DNA of 64,000 nt, from positions 34,075-98,074 of the forward strand of contig NZ_LUJK01000005.1 of the NCBI RefSeq assembly GCF_001601825.1, read 5' to 3'. The stretch's first letter is position 1; the number at the start of each line of letters is the position of its first letter. Made by a program: the position numbers and the translations under genes. The DNA is from Limnobacter sp. CACIAM 66H1 (GTDB lineage: Bacteria; Pseudomonadota; Gammaproteobacteria; Burkholderiales; Burkholderiaceae_B). The notes under the pieces were generated by a model. That model had not been told where the DNA came from. It saw only the letters and a list, made by a program, of their open reading frames with translations, and did no database searches. Below are positions 7,969 through 20,829 of this stretch, piece by piece.

Positions 7969-10200
7969 TCAACCCCGCTCAAGCTTCGCCAAACTCAGCA
8001 TCAACCACTTCATGCCTTGGCGGCCAAAGTTGATTTGAATTCTTTGGTCATCACCCTCGCCTTCATAAGCCACCACTACACCGCTACCAAACTTGGCATG
8101 ATTCACACCTGTGCCGATATCATAGGGCCGCTTGGCGGCTTTGTTGCTGTAACCCACGTTAAGCGTTTTATTCTGTCCCCACACTTTGGAATCGAGTGCA
8201 TCCCAACCTTGGCTGGCAATGTGCGCGCGTTTCGGCGTTAACCATTTCAACACCTCCTCTGGCAATTCGTCCAGAAAACGTGAGCGCAGGTGATATCGAA
8301 TTTGCCCGTGCAACATGCGCTGCTGCGCGTGGCTTAAAAACAGCTGTTCTCGTGCGCGGGTAATGGCCACATACATCAAGCGGCGCTCCTCTTCCACAGC
8401 CTCTACGCTGGTGCCATCACCACCCTCCACTGAATTGCCAATGCTGTTTTCGTGCGGAAATAACCCTTCTTCAAGCCCGGTGACGAAGACGCACTTGAAT
8501 TCAAGCCCTTTGGCCGAATGCGCTGTCATCAATTGAATGGCCTCTTGACCCGCTGCCGCGGCGTTGTCACCGGCCTCGAGCGAAGCATGGGAAAGAAAAT
8601 CAGCCAGCGGCGTGATCAACTTTTCTTCATCCACCATGGTGGCTGCAGCATCTTGGTAATACCCTTCAGCAATCGCAAACGAGGCAGCGGCATTCACCAA
8701 TTCTTTCAAGTTTTCTACGCGGTCTTCCCCATCTTTGTCCGCTTGAAAATGTGCCACCAAACCTGATTCATTGATCACCTTGTCGACCAAATCGGCAAGG
8801 CTCAAACCTCGGGTCTCAAACCGCATGCGTTCGATCAAATCTGCAAATTTTTTCAAACCGGCTTGCGCCCTGCCTTCCATGCGATGAATGGCACGGTACA
8901 GCGAAGTACCCTGTGCTGTGGAAATATCCTGAAGTTGCTCGACGCTGCGCGCACCAATTCCACGGGCAGGAAAGTTCACCACACGTGAAAAAGAATTGTC
9001 ATCGTCCGCATTGTCCATCAATCGCAGATAGGCCAGTGCATGCTTGATTTCTGCACGTTCAAAAAACCGCAAACCACCATACACACGGTAAGGCATGCCC
9101 GCATTGAACAAGGCTTGTTCAACAACCCGGGATTGCGCATTGGAGCGGTACAGAATTGCAATGTCCGACCGACCGTAGCCTTCTTCAAGCACCAGCTTCT
9201 TAATTCGGTCAATGATGAAAGCTGCCTCATCCTGGTCGCTGGTGGCCTCATACACCCGAATCGCCTCACCTTCACCAGCTTCGGTCCACAACTCTTTGCC
9301 CAGACGAGCCTTGTTGTGTGCAATCAGCACGTTGGCTGCTTTGAGCACATTGCCCACCGAACGGTAGTTTTGCTCCAGTTTGATGCGATTTTGTACATTG
9401 AAATCATTTTCAAACTGCACCATATTGGCCACGCGCGCACCGCGAAAAGCGTAAATGGACTGATCATCGTCGCCCACTGCAAAGATGCAGCCCTGGGGGC
9501 CGGCCAAGCGTTTCAACCAGTTATATTGCAAACTGTTGGTGTCTTGAAACTCATCCACCAAAATGTATTTAAAGCGAGCCTGGTAATGTTCCCGCAGCGC
9601 AGGGTTGGCACCCAACAATTCGAACGAACGCAGCAGCAGCTCAGCAAAATCAACTACACCCTCGCGCTGGCACTGGGCCTCATAGGCCTCATACAGCCGA
9701 ACCATCATGCGGTGGTATTCGTCGTGCGCTTCCACATCCTTGGGGCGCAGGCCTTGGTCTTTGGCTGAACCAATGAAATAGCTCAGTTGCTTGGGGGGAA
9801 ATTTTTCAGCATCTATGCCCAGCACTTTGTACATGCGCTTGATTGCCGACAATTGGTCTTGCATGTCCAGAATTTGAAAAGCCTGGGGCAAACCAGCTTC
9901 CTTCCAGTGTGCTCGCAACATTCGGTTGCATAAGCCGTGAAAAGTACCCACCCACATGCTGCGGGTATTAATGGGCAGCATGCTTGAAATGCGGTGAAGC
10001 ATTTCCTTGGCCGCCTTGTTGGTGAAGGTAACTGCCAACACACCGTTGGGGCCCACTTGCCCGGTTTGAATCAACCAGGCAATGCGCGCTGTCAGCACCT
10101 TGGTTTTGCCACTGCCTGCCCCCGCCAGAATCAATGCCGATTCACGGGGCAAGGTGACGGCGGCCAGTTGTTCAGGGTTCAGGCTATCAAGTAAAGACAC
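7969..10200 (-). CDS. uvrD: DNA helicase II (UvrD/PcrA-type, SF1)
   Basis: This 743-residue 3'-5' helicase acts in nucleotide-excision and mismatch repair. Walker A is AGAGSGKT (26-33), Walker B is DEFQD (216-220), and GDDDQSIYAFRGA follows as motif III. The C-terminal VVVAYEGEGDDQRIQINF segment resembles the Tudor-like RNA-polymerase-binding tail of UvrD/PcrA, which favours UvrD over Rep. Translation probably starts at GTG (10198-10200), preceded by GAGAAG. The 164-bp gap to leuS holds the divergent promoters. Confidence 0.96.
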   Translation of the reverse strand: MSLLDSLNPEQLAAVTLPRESALILAGAGSGKTKVLTARIAWLIQTGQVGPNGVLAVTFTNKAAKEMLHRISSMLPINTRSMWVGTFHGLCNRMLRAHWKEAGLPQAFQILDMQDQLSAIKRMYKVLGIDAEKFPPKQLSYFIGSAKDQGLRPKDVEAHDEYHRMMVRLYEAYEAQCQREGVVDFAELLLRSFELLGANPALREHYQARFKYILVDEFQDTNSLQYNWLKRLAGPQGCIFAVGDDDQSIYAFRGARVANMVQFENDFNVQNRIKLEQNYRSVGNVLKAANVLIAHNKARLGKELWTEAGEGEAIRVYEATSDQDEAAFIIDRIKKLVLEEGYGRSDIAILYRSNAQSRVVEQALFNAGMPYRVYGGLRFFERAEIKHALAYLRLMDNADDDNSFSRVVNFPARGIGARSVEQLQDISTAQGTSLYRAIHRMEGRAQAGLKKFADLIERMRFETRGLSLADLVDKVINESGLVAHFQADKDGEDRVENLKELVNAAASFAIAEGYYQDAAATMVDEEKLITPLADFLSHASLEAGDNAAAAGQEAIQLMTAHSAKGLEFKCVFVTGLEEGLFPHENSIGNSVEGGDGTSVEAVEEERRLMYVAITRAREQLFLSHAQQRMLHGQIRYHLRSRFLDELPEEVLKWLTPKRAHIASQGWDALDSKVWGQNKTLNVGYSNKAAKRPYDIGTGVNHAKFGSGVVVAYEGEGDDQRIQINFGRQGMKWLMLSLAKLERG

Positions 10201-10287
10201 GGCTTCTCACATCAAAAATGGGTTTTGCTGTTGATTTTAACAGTGATTGCCCCACCCGCCCTGCCCGTAAAAAACGAAAAAGCCCGA

Positions 10288-10293
10288 TATAAT
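10288..10293 (+). promoter_or_regulatory. perfect -10 hexamer upstream of leuS
   Basis: TATAAT sits 72 bp before the leuS ATG. No good -35 hexamer is found at 16-18 bp (best is CCGTAA), so this is a weak promoter prediction. Confidence 0.35.
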
Positions 10294-10295
10294 GA

Positions 10296-13010
<2,715 letters not shown>

Positions 13011-13038
13011 GATCGACCTCAACAACAAGCGAGTCTTT

Positions 13039-13548
13039 ATGAAACGTTTCTTTCAAACCATTGCCCTGCTGGCAACAACGTTGGCACTGACAGCCTGCGG
13101 CTTTCAGTTGCGTGGCCAGTACAACTTCGACTTTGAAAAAATCGAGTTGCGCGGCATGGAAAATTCCGAAATGAACCGCAACATGGACTTGCAACTTCAA
13201 ATTCTGAACCTGAAGGTAAACCCGCCTGAAGGTGCGCCCTTGAAGTTAAATTTGATCAGCGAAACGCGCGACCGCAGCATTGTCACGTTCAGTGCCACAG
13301 GCCGTGCGCGCGAGGTTCGAATTACCTATGAACTGCTCTATAGCGTGGTGGACAAAAACGGCGACTTCCTGATCGCCACCAGCCAACTGAGCCAACGCCG
13401 GGAACTCACCTACACCGATGATCAAATTTTGGGCAAGGAAGCAGAGGAAAACCAGCTTTACACCGAAATGCAGCGCGACATCGCGCGCCAAATTACCGGG
13501 CGGCTAAGCGCCTTGCAATTGGGATCAAAAGGGCAAGCCGCAAAGTGA
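13039..13548 (+). CDS. lptE: LPS-assembly lipoprotein LptE
   Basis: This 169-residue outer-membrane lipoprotein partners LptD in inserting lipopolysaccharide. A lipoprotein signal peptide ends in the lipobox LTAC with Cys20 as the modified residue, followed by GFQLRG, which is typical for LptE. The ATG at 13039 is chosen because it gives a normal signal peptide; an upstream in-frame ATG at 12973 overlaps leuS. It lies between leuS and holA, the usual context of lptE (rlpB), and its stop overlaps the holA start. Confidence 0.95.
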   Translation: MKRFFQTIALLATTLALTACGFQLRGQYNFDFEKIELRGMENSEMNRNMDLQLQILNLKVNPPEGAPLKLNLISETRDRSIVTFSATGRAREVRITYELLYSVVDKNGDFLIATSQLSQRRELTYTDDQILGKEAEENQLYTEMQRDIARQITGRLSALQLGSKGQAAK

Positions 13549-14585
13549 AACAGATTGCGCTTGACACTTGGTTAAACGATGGCGCAAACACCGCTTTGCC
13601 ACAACTGCTGTGCGTATTCACCGATGAACCGCTTTTTGCAACGCAAGCCGCCGACCTGTACCGCCAGCGACTGAAAAAACAAACCGATTACCAGCGCCAA
13701 ATTGTGGAAGTAGACCGGCAATTTGACCCGCAAGAATTTTTGTCGCTGTTTGCTGAAGCATCATTGTTTGGCGACGTGTCACTGGTTGATTTGCGAATTA
13801 ATCAACCCAAACTCGGCAAGGAAGCCGCGGAGGCCTTGGCCAAAGCAGCCCAGTGGATCGCTGCTGGTGATACCGGGCATTACCTGCTGGTCAATGCCCC
13901 GAAGCTAAACAAAACCCAGGAAAAAAGTGCTGGTTTTGCAGAATTGCTGGCCAAAGGCACCGAGATTGCGTGCCGCCCAGTGGGCGCCGACACCCTACCC
14001 GGCTGGATAGCACAAGCCGCCAAACGCAAAGGCGTACAATTAAGCCGCGAGACCTGCAGTTGGCTGGCCGAGAAAACCGAAGGCAATCTGTTGGTGGCGC
14101 ATCAAACGATCGAAAAGCTGGCACTTGAACACCAAGGGGCCGTGGACATTGAGCAGGTTCAAGGCATGGTTGCCAATTCTGCACGTTTCAATGTCTTCGA
14201 TTTGGGCGGCAGTCTGCTGGCCGGGGACGCCAAACGAATTACCCGAATGATGGAAGGCTTGGAAGCCGAAGGTGAGGCCCCTACCTTGGTACTTTGGGCC
14301 TTACAGGAAGAAATTCGTGCCATTCGCGACACACAGCAAGCCATGCGGCGCGGAATGTCTTTGTCGGATGCCTGCCGACAAAATAGAATCTGGGGACAAA
14401 GGCAAAACCACATTGCGGCGGCCCTGAAACGCCACACTCCGGGCAGCCTTCAAAAACTGACCGCTTGGTGTTATTCGGCTGAAAAAACCATCAAGGGAAT
14501 GAGACAGGGCAACCCCTGGACCCTGTTTGAGATAATCGGCTTGGGCGTAGCAGGAATCGAGCCGCCCGAACTTTGGAACACCTGA
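13545..14585 (+). CDS. holA: DNA polymerase III subunit delta
   Basis: This 346-residue clamp-loader subunit opens the beta sliding clamp. It has the HolA length and pattern: an N-terminal AAA-like region without a Walker motif ([21 protein letters not shown]), a middle helical domain and the C-terminal collar with ALQEEIRAI. Translation starts at GTG (13545), overlapping the lptE stop as GTGA, which indicates translational coupling. proA follows after 13 bp. Confidence 0.95.
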   Translation: MKQIALDTWLNDGANTALPQLLCVFTDEPLFATQAADLYRQRLKKQTDYQRQIVEVDRQFDPQEFLSLFAEASLFGDVSLVDLRINQPKLGKEAAEALAKAAQWIAAGDTGHYLLVNAPKLNKTQEKSAGFAELLAKGTEIACRPVGADTLPGWIAQAAKRKGVQLSRETCSWLAEKTEGNLLVAHQTIEKLALEHQGAVDIEQVQGMVANSARFNVFDLGGSLLAGDAKRITRMMEGLEAEGEAPTLVLWALQEEIRAIRDTQQAMRRGMSLSDACRQNRIWGQRQNHIAAALKRHTPGSLQKLTAWCYSAEKTIKGMRQGNPWTLFEIIGLGVAGIEPPELWNT

Positions 14586-14598
14586 AAGAGCAAGTAAC

Positions 14599-15855
14599 AT
14601 GAGTATCGAACAACAAATTCTGGCCATTGGAAAAAAGGCCCGTGCCGCTGCCGTTTACATGGCCAAAGCCAACACGCATGCAAAAAACAAGGCTTTGCTC
14701 GAGACAGCCAGGTTGATTCGCGCCAACAAGGCTGCGCTAACCCAGGCCAATCAAGCCGACATGGCACAAGCCAAAGCAAATGGCTTGGATGCTGCATTGC
14801 TTGATCGCCTTGCATTAAACGACAAGGCCATTGAAACCATGGCTGAGGGCCTGGAGCAAATTGCCCAACTGCCCGACCCAATTGGCGAAATGACCGATTT
14901 CAAAAACCGCCCGACTGGCATTCAAGTGGGCAAAATGCGTGTGCCCTTGGGCGTCATCGGCATTATTTATGAAAGTCGCCCGAATGTTACGGTAGACGCT
15001 GCTGGCCTTTGCATCAAATCTGGCAATGCCACCATTCTGCGCGGTGGCTCCGAAGCATTCCGGTGCAACCAGGCCTTGGCTGCCATCGTGGCACAGGGTT
15101 TGGAAGCGGCAGGCTTACCTGCTGATGCCGTGCAGGTGATCGACACCACGGACCGCGCTGCCGTGGGTACATTGATCACCATGACCGAATTTGTGGATGT
15201 CATCGTTCCTCGTGGTGGCAAGGGCCTGATCGAACGAATTTCCCGCGATGCGAAGGTGCCAGTAATCAAGCACCTGGATGGCATTTGCCATGTTTTCATT
15301 GATGAGTCTGCAAACCTTACCCATGCAGCCAACATTGCAGAGAATGCGAAAACCCACCGGTATGGCACCTGCAACACCATGGAAACTTTGCTGGTTCATA
15401 CCCATGTGGCCAAGCCCGCCCTGGCGGAACTTGCGCAGCGTTACGCAGCCAAAGGCGTAGAACTTCGCGGCTGCAAACGAACCATGGCGCTGTTACCCAG
15501 TGTAAAAGCGGCCACCGAGGAAGACTGGAGCACTGAATACCTCGCACCCATTTTGTCAATCAAAGTGGTCGACAGTCTTGATGAGGCCATCGCCCACATC
15601 AACCAATACGGGTCACACCACACCGACTGCATCGTGACTGAAAATCACAGCAACGCCATGCGCTTTATCCGGGAAGTGGATTCTGCCTCCGTGATGGTCA
15701 ATGCATCAACCCGTTTTGCTGACGGATTCGAATATGGGCTGGGGGCTGAAATCGGCATTTCAACCGATAAAATTCATGCGCGTGGCCCGGTCGGCCTTGA
15801 GGGCCTGACCAGCCAAAAGTATGTGGTGTTTGGCCACGGCGAGACTAGAAACTGA
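14599..15855 (+). CDS. proA: glutamate-5-semialdehyde dehydrogenase (gamma-glutamyl phosphate reductase)
   Basis: This 418-residue NADPH-dependent enzyme performs the second step of proline synthesis. The catalytic cysteine is Cys258 in [13 protein letters not shown], and [14 protein letters not shown] plus LRGGSEAF match the ProA family's nucleotide and substrate regions. Length is normal. proC, the last step of the same pathway, lies 4 kb away at 19994. proB is not in the window. Confidence 0.97.
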   Translation: MSIEQQILAIGKKARAAAVYMAKANTHAKNKALLETARLIRANKAALTQANQADMAQAKANGLDAALLDRLALNDKAIETMAEGLEQIAQLPDPIGEMTDFKNRPTGIQVGKMRVPLGVIGIIYESRPNVTVDAAGLCIKSGNATILRGGSEAFRCNQALAAIVAQGLEAAGLPADAVQVIDTTDRAAVGTLITMTEFVDVIVPRGGKGLIERISRDAKVPVIKHLDGICHVFIDESANLTHAANIAENAKTHRYGTCNTMETLLVHTHVAKPALAELAQRYAAKGVELRGCKRTMALLPSVKAATEEDWSTEYLAPILSIKVVDSLDEAIAHINQYGSHHTDCIVTENHSNAMRFIREVDSASVMVNASTRFADGFEYGLGAEIGISTDKIHARGPVGLEGLTSQKYVVFGHGETRN

Positions 15856-15881
15856 TTGATGAAAACCAACTGGAGCAGCAC

Positions 15882-16313
15882 ATGGACGGTTATCTTTGGG
15901 TTAAAGCCTTTCACATTTTGTTCGTCGCATCGTGGTTTGCAGGCTTGTTTTACCTGCCCCGAATTTTCGTGAATTTGGCCATGGAAACCGAAGCCGCCGC
16001 CACGGCGCGTTTGCTGGAAATGGCAAAAAAGCTTTACAAGTTCATGACCCTTTTGGCCATTCCGGCCTTACTGCTGGGGTTTGCACTGGTGGGCGTTTAT
16101 CAAATTGGGGTGGGCGGTCAGAGTGGCTGGCTGCACGCCAAGATTTTGATTGTGTTTGTGATTGCGGGTTACCACTACAGCTGTGGCCGCATTTTGCGCA
16201 AGTTTGAAGCGGGCCAAAACACACGCAGCCACAAATATTACCGTTGGTTCAATGAGGTGCCTGTGGTACTCATGACCATTGCCATCATTCTGGTGGTCGT
16301 TAAACCTTTCTAA
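15882..16313 (+). CDS. hemJ: HemJ-like (UPF0093/CopD-superfamily) membrane protein, probable protoporphyrinogen IX oxidase
   Basis: This 143-residue protein has four predicted membrane helices. Its KAFHI (His11), SWFAGLFYLPR, GWLHAKI (Lys87), YHYSCGR and RWFNEVPVVLM segments follow the pattern of the HemJ family, which oxidises protoporphyrinogen IX in haem synthesis in many proteobacteria and cyanobacteria. Automatic annotation often calls such proteins CopD family. A GGAG lies 6 nt before the ATG. No other haem genes are adjacent, so the assignment rests on the protein alone. Confidence 0.72.
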   Translation: MDGYLWVKAFHILFVASWFAGLFYLPRIFVNLAMETEAAATARLLEMAKKLYKFMTLLAIPALLLGFALVGVYQIGVGGQSGWLHAKILIVFVIAGYHYSCGRILRKFEAGQNTRSHKYYRWFNEVPVVLMTIAIILVVVKPF

Positions 16314-16329
16314 TTTCTAAAAGCGATTC

Positions 16330-17643
16330 ATGCCCAATTCAAGTCACCGCCCTTCCAAGCCTGGCAAAGCCGGTCAGGAGCACAACTCCACCAAGCAGAG
16401 TGTGTTCAAGTGCTTTGCCAGTTGCCCGCGTGGCCTGGAAGAGATCCTTGTGGCTGAACTCGAAACCATGGGCGCTCAAAAAACCCGTGCAGTAACCGGC
16501 GGCTGTACATTCGAAGCCAGTTGGCGCCAGGCCACCCGCATGACCTATTGGACCCGGTTTGCGGGCCGCATTGGGCTTGAATTGGCGCGAGGCGAATGCA
16601 GCAATGAAGAGCAGTTCTACAATATTGCCAAGTCGGTTGACTGGTACAACTGGTTCAAGCTGTCCAACACTTTCCGTGTTGACCTGAATAATCTGGGAGC
16701 CGACATTCAAAGCGTTCGTTTCACACAGCTTCGTTTGAAAGACGCAGTGTGCGATGCGTTCCTTGAGCGTTTCGACGAGCGTCCGAATGTCAGCGTTGAA
16801 GCACCCGACGTGCGTATTTTTGCAGCCATCAATCCAACCGAGGCCATGGTGTACATCGACCTGGCTGGTGAAAACCTGTTCAAGCGGGGCTGGCGCGAAG
16901 AAGCAGGTGTGGCACCACTGAAAGAAAACCTGGCCGCTGGCCTGTGGCACATTACACGCCAAAGCGAAGCCGGTAAAAATGCCGATGTGTTTCTAGACCC
17001 GTTTTGCGGCAGTGGTACGCTGGTCATCGAATCACTTTCCCAGCTGTGCGATCGCGCACCAGGCCTGGAGCGCCCTTTTGCTTTTGAAAACCTGAAGCCC
17101 TTTACGCCAGAGTGGGGCAAAGAACTTCAAGAAGATGCCAACCGGCGCTTCAATGCAGGCCTGGACAAAGCGCTGACCACGCCCTACTTCCACTGGTATG
17201 CCAGCGACATCACTGAACTGCTGATCGACATTGCTCAAGAAAATTTGGTGCGTGCCGGTTTCGAAGAACTTCTTGATGCCGGTATCGTGCAATTTGCACA
17301 GCGCGATGCGCTCACTGTTGAACCACCCTCACCCCATGGCATCGTGCTTAGTAACCCACCCTACGGCGAGCGTGTGCGGGCCAAAGGTGCCGACGTGCCT
17401 GAGGATGAGGCGTATGAACGACTCTTCAAGGCATACGGCGATCATCTGAAAATGAATTTTTCCGGATGGACCGCATTTTTGTTTTCGGGCGATCTGGAAA
17501 TCAAGAAAACGCTGGGCCTGAGCCCCAAGCGCAAGCGCCCATTGTTCAACGGACCGATCGAATGCAGACTGTTTGAGATTCCGTTGACCCGTGGCGTATA
17601 CCGACCACGGGCCAATTCTGAACAGACACCAGAGGAAGGCTGA
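16330..17643 (+). CDS. THUMP-domain class I SAM-dependent RNA methyltransferase (RlmL N-terminal type)
   Basis: This 437-residue protein has an N-terminal ferredoxin-like/THUMP RNA-binding region (about 25-190, beginning FKCFASCPRGLEEILVAEL) and a C-terminal Rossmann methyltransferase with DPFCGSGT and the base-flipping motif NPPYGERV near residue 340. It resembles the N-terminal half of E. coli RlmL, which makes m2G2445 in 23S rRNA, but lacks the RlmK half. The target in this organism is inferred. A basic, low-complexity N-terminal tail of about 24 residues precedes the fold. It is convergent with the glutathione peroxidase gene, one base apart. Confidence 0.88.
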   Translation: MPNSSHRPSKPGKAGQEHNSTKQSVFKCFASCPRGLEEILVAELETMGAQKTRAVTGGCTFEASWRQATRMTYWTRFAGRIGLELARGECSNEEQFYNIAKSVDWYNWFKLSNTFRVDLNNLGADIQSVRFTQLRLKDAVCDAFLERFDERPNVSVEAPDVRIFAAINPTEAMVYIDLAGENLFKRGWREEAGVAPLKENLAAGLWHITRQSEAGKNADVFLDPFCGSGTLVIESLSQLCDRAPGLERPFAFENLKPFTPEWGKELQEDANRRFNAGLDKALTTPYFHWYASDITELLIDIAQENLVRAGFEELLDAGIVQFAQRDALTVEPPSPHGIVLSNPPYGERVRAKGADVPEDEAYERLFKAYGDHLKMNFSGWTAFLFSGDLEIKKTLGLSPKRKRPLFNGPIECRLFEIPLTRGVYRPRANSEQTPEEG

Positions 17644-17644
17644 A

Positions 17645-18133
17645 TTACTCGGCCAACAACTTGGCAATGTCCGCTTTGAGATCTGCAGGCTTGGTAGTGG
17701 GGGCGTAACGGTCGTATACCTCACCATTTTTACGCACCAAAAACTTGGTGAAATTCCACTTGATAGCCTCGGTGCCCAAGATGCCCTTGGCTTGCGAAGT
17801 CAGGTATTTGAACAATGGATGGGCATCGCTGCCTTTTACATCCACCTTCTCTGCCATCAAAAAATCAACGCCGTAATTCTTCTGGCAAAAGCTGGCAATT
17901 ACCTCTTCAGTACCCGGTTCCTGGCCTCCGAACTGATTGCAGGGAAAACCGATAATCACCAAGCCCTTCTGGCCCAATTCTTTGTGCAGTTCCTGCAAAC
18001 CTTCGTACTGCGGCGTGAAACCACACTTGCTGGCCGTGTTCACAATCAACAGAACCTTGCCTTGAAAATCAGCCAAGCTCAGCGGCTTACCGTCGAGGGT
18101 TTTGCTTGAAAACTCGTACACATTGCTTGCCAT
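17645..18133 (-). CDS. glutathione peroxidase family protein
   Basis: This 162-residue peroxidase reduces hydroperoxides with thiol donors. The catalytic residues are Cys37 in TASKCGFT (a cysteine, not selenocysteine, enzyme), Gln71 in NQFGGQEPG and Trp126-Asn127 in KWNFTKFLV. A second conserved cysteine, Cys65 (FPCNQ), is present; bacterial members of this type often use thioredoxin rather than glutathione. No signal peptide is seen, so it is probably cytoplasmic. Confidence 0.93.
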   Translation of the reverse strand: MASNVYEFSSKTLDGKPLSLADFQGKVLLIVNTASKCGFTPQYEGLQELHKELGQKGLVIIGFPCNQFGGQEPGTEEVIASFCQKNYGVDFLMAEKVDVKGSDAHPLFKYLTSQAKGILGTEAIKWNFTKFLVRKNGEVYDRYAPTTKPADLKADIAKLLAE

Positions 18134-18190
18134 GGGAATTGCCTCTCAAGGGTTTGTTGAAAAGCAAGTTTACCTGCAAACCCAAATTGC

Positions 18191-19225
18191 TCAAGGCTGG
18201 TTCGAGCCCGAAATCACACTCATCGCCACTTCTCGAGTAATCCTTCCAGTCATCAAAAGCCGTTGCACCGCCTGCTCCATGGTCTGCATGCCATGCTGCG
18301 AACCCGTTTGAATCGACGACAGCATTTGCGCAACCTTGCCTTCACGAATCAAATTTCGAATCGGCGGCGTGGCCATCATGATTTCATGCGCAGCAACACG
18401 CCCGCCCCCCTGCTTTTTTAGCAGGGTTTGACAAATTACGGCACGCAGAGATTCCGACAACATGGCGCGCACCATGCTTTTGTCAGCCGATGGGAATGCA
18501 TCAATAATACGGTCGATGGTTTTGGGTGCAGAGGAAGTGTGCAAGGTGGCAAAAACCAGGTGCCCGGTTTCAGCTGCGGTCAAGGCCAGTTGAATGGTTT
18601 CAAGATCACGCATTTCCCCCACCAAAATCACATCGGGATCCTCTCGCAAGGCAGAACGCAAAGCTGCACCAAATGAATGGGTATGCTCGCCCAATTCGCG
18701 TTGGTTAATCACACAGTTCATCGGTGTGTGCGTAAATTCAATCGGGTCCTCAATGGTCAAAATATGCGCCTTCTGGTTGCGGTTCACATCATCCACCATC
18801 GCGGCCAAGGTTGTGCTTTTGCCCGAGCCGGTGGGACCGGTAACCAACACCAGTCCATTGGGTTCACGCGCTATTTGACGAAACACGGCGGGTGCCTCCA
18901 GTTCCTCCAGTGTTTTTACTCGGCTGGGCACCACCCGAAATGCCGCCGATGCACCCCTGCTCTGCATGAATGCATTCACACGAAAACGCGACAAACCATC
19001 CACTGAAAAACTGTAATCACATTCATGCGACTGTTCCCAGCCTTGCCATTGCGCTTCTGTCATCGACCCCTGAATCAGTCGATAAATCTCACGGTGTCCC
19101 AACACAGATTCACTCAGTTTGCGCATTTCACCGTTCACGCGGATCATCGGCGGCATGTCTGCCGACAAATGCAGGTCCGATGCATGCTCTTCAACAGCCC
19201 AGGTTAACAATTCGGTCAGTGTCAT
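18191..19225 (-). CDS. pilT: type IV pilus retraction ATPase PilT
   Basis: This 344-residue hexameric secretion-type ATPase drives pilus retraction and twitching. The N-terminal PAS-like region carries ASDLHLSADMPPMIRV, followed by Walker A GPTGSGKST (130-138), the Asp box around EDPIEF, Walker B VGEMRD and the His box GHLVFATLHT. The AIRNLIRE-type box is present as PIRNLIRE, which together with length favours PilT over PilU. The ATG at 19225 is used; longer starts would run into yggS. It is divergent from yggS-proC, a classical proteobacterial arrangement. Confidence 0.93.
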   Translation of the reverse strand: MTLTELLTWAVEEHASDLHLSADMPPMIRVNGEMRKLSESVLGHREIYRLIQGSMTEAQWQGWEQSHECDYSFSVDGLSRFRVNAFMQSRGASAAFRVVPSRVKTLEELEAPAVFRQIAREPNGLVLVTGPTGSGKSTTLAAMVDDVNRNQKAHILTIEDPIEFTHTPMNCVINQRELGEHTHSFGAALRSALREDPDVILVGEMRDLETIQLALTAAETGHLVFATLHTSSAPKTIDRIIDAFPSADKSMVRAMLSESLRAVICQTLLKKQGGGRVAAHEIMMATPPIRNLIREGKVAQMLSSIQTGSQHGMQTMEQAVQRLLMTGRITREVAMSVISGSNQP

Positions 19226-19264
19226 GTGGCTATAATCTCCCTTTAAGCATTGAATTGATGCCCC

Positions 19265-19978
19265 ATGAGCCGAGCCACACAATTGGCTGAAATTCAAAAT
19301 CGAATCACAGCCGCATGCCACAAAGCGGGTCGACCGGGTTCCGCGGTCAAGCTGCTAGCGGTCAGTAAAACTTTTCCCTTGAGCGACATTCTTGAGTTTT
19401 ACAGCTGCGGGCAAACAGCCTTTGGTGAAAATTACCTGCAGGAAGCGCTGGACAAAATCACCCAGCTGGCTGATCACCCCAATGCGCAAACAATGAATGC
19501 CAATCTTGAATGGCATTTCATCGGGCCCATACAAAGCAATAAAACCAAACCAATTGCAGAAAACTTCTCTTGGGTGCACAGCGTTGACCGCTTGAAAATT
19601 GCGCAACGCTTGTCAGATCAACGCCCAGAAAACCTCCCACCCTTGAACGTGCTGGTACAAATCAACACCTCAGGTGAAGACAGCAAATCCGGCGTCAGTC
19701 CTGAGCAGGCCATTGACTTGTGCCATCAAATTCATGGCATGAAAAACATGGTGCTGCGTGGCCTCATGACCATTCCCAGCAACACCGACAATGCGGACCA
19801 ATTGAAAGCTGAGTTTTTAAAATGCAAATCTGTCTTCGATTCGCTGAATTCAAACGGCCTGAGTATGGACACACTTTCTATGGGCATGTCCGCAGACCTG
19901 GAGTTGGCGATTGAATGCGGCTCAAGCTGCGTGCGGGTGGGATCAGCCCTGTTTGGTGCACGCGACTATTCAAAATAA
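19265..19978 (+). CDS. yggS: YggS-family pyridoxal phosphate homeostasis protein
   Basis: This 237-residue PLP-binding protein has the alanine-racemase-like TIM barrel fold but no racemase partner domain. The PLP lysine is Lys35 in LLAVSKTFP, and GENYLQEA, HFIGPIQSNK and the C-terminal SMGMSADLELAI complete the family signature. It controls the free PLP pool. It starts 39 bp from divergent pilT and is followed after 15 bp by proC. Confidence 0.95.
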   Translation: MSRATQLAEIQNRITAACHKAGRPGSAVKLLAVSKTFPLSDILEFYSCGQTAFGENYLQEALDKITQLADHPNAQTMNANLEWHFIGPIQSNKTKPIAENFSWVHSVDRLKIAQRLSDQRPENLPPLNVLVQINTSGEDSKSGVSPEQAIDLCHQIHGMKNMVLRGLMTIPSNTDNADQLKAEFLKCKSVFDSLNSNGLSMDTLSMGMSADLELAIECGSSCVRVGSALFGARDYSK

Positions 19979-19993
19979 ACACACGGAATCACT

Positions 19994-20800
19994 ATGCAGA
20001 ACACTCTATTCATTGGCGGCGGCAACATGGCATTTGCCATTCTTGGCGGATTGATTGGCAGTGGCATACCTGCCAGCACATTTCATGTGATTGATCCCAG
20101 CTCGGACGCAGCTGCAAAAATGTCCACTTTGAATATTCAGTGCACCACCGATTGGCCAAGCAACTTCACCCCGGAAATCGTGGTGCTCGCCGTAAAACCC
20201 CAACTGATGCAAACCGTGCTCAAAAGCCAAGCCTCACAGTTGAGCAACAAGCTGATTATCAGCATTGCCGCCGGGGTCAGCGTGGCTCAAATACAGGACT
20301 GGAGCCAGCAGAACAATGCACGCGTGGTGCGCTGCATGCCCAACACCCCGGCCTTGGTCTCGCAGGGTATCTCAGGCCTGTTTTTCACCGCGAATTGTTC
20401 TGCAGAAGATCGCAGTATTGCCCAGCAAATTTTCAGTAGTTGTGGCGAAGTGCTGGTGCTGAACCAAGAAGATGAAATCAATGCTGTAACCGCCATTTCA
20501 GGCAGTGGTCCTGGCTATGTTTTTTTCATGATGGAGGCCTTGGCCATGGCCGCGAAAAACCTGGGATTCAATGAAACGCAGGCCAACTTGTTGGTGAGCC
20601 AAACTTTTTTAGGCGCCGCCACACTGGCCAGGCAGTCCGATGATTCTTTTGCCACCCTGCGGGAGAAAGTCACGAGCAAAGGAGGAACCACCTTTGCCGG
20701 TCTGGAGCAGTTGCGCGCGCGCGGCGTGCAGGAGGCCATAGTGGGCGCAGCCAAGGCCGCATGTGAACGCGCAGTTGAACTGCAAAAGGGTGTTAGCTAA
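19994..20800 (+). CDS. proC: pyrroline-5-carboxylate reductase
   Basis: This 268-residue NAD(P)H-dependent enzyme carries out the final step of proline synthesis. The N-terminal dinucleotide-binding motif is GGGNMAFAILGG, VVLAVKPQ closes the Rossmann domain, and the dimerisation domain has GSGPGYVF and the signature around TSKGGTTFAGLEQL. It follows yggS closely and is convergent with ubiA, 29 bp away. Confidence 0.96.
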   Translation: MQNTLFIGGGNMAFAILGGLIGSGIPASTFHVIDPSSDAAAKMSTLNIQCTTDWPSNFTPEIVVLAVKPQLMQTVLKSQASQLSNKLIISIAAGVSVAQIQDWSQQNNARVVRCMPNTPALVSQGISGLFFTANCSAEDRSIAQQIFSSCGEVLVLNQEDEINAVTAISGSGPGYVFFMMEALAMAAKNLGFNETQANLLVSQTFLGAATLARQSDDSFATLREKVTSKGGTTFAGLEQLRARGVQEAIVGAAKAACERAVELQKGVS

Positions 20801-20829
20801 GACAACACCAAACCATGCGCCAGCCGCAC

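Noticed and set aside
18195..18215. GGTTCGAGCCC resembling a tRNA T-arm near the pilT stop
   Set aside because: No acceptor, D- or anticodon stems can be formed around it, so it is a chance match.
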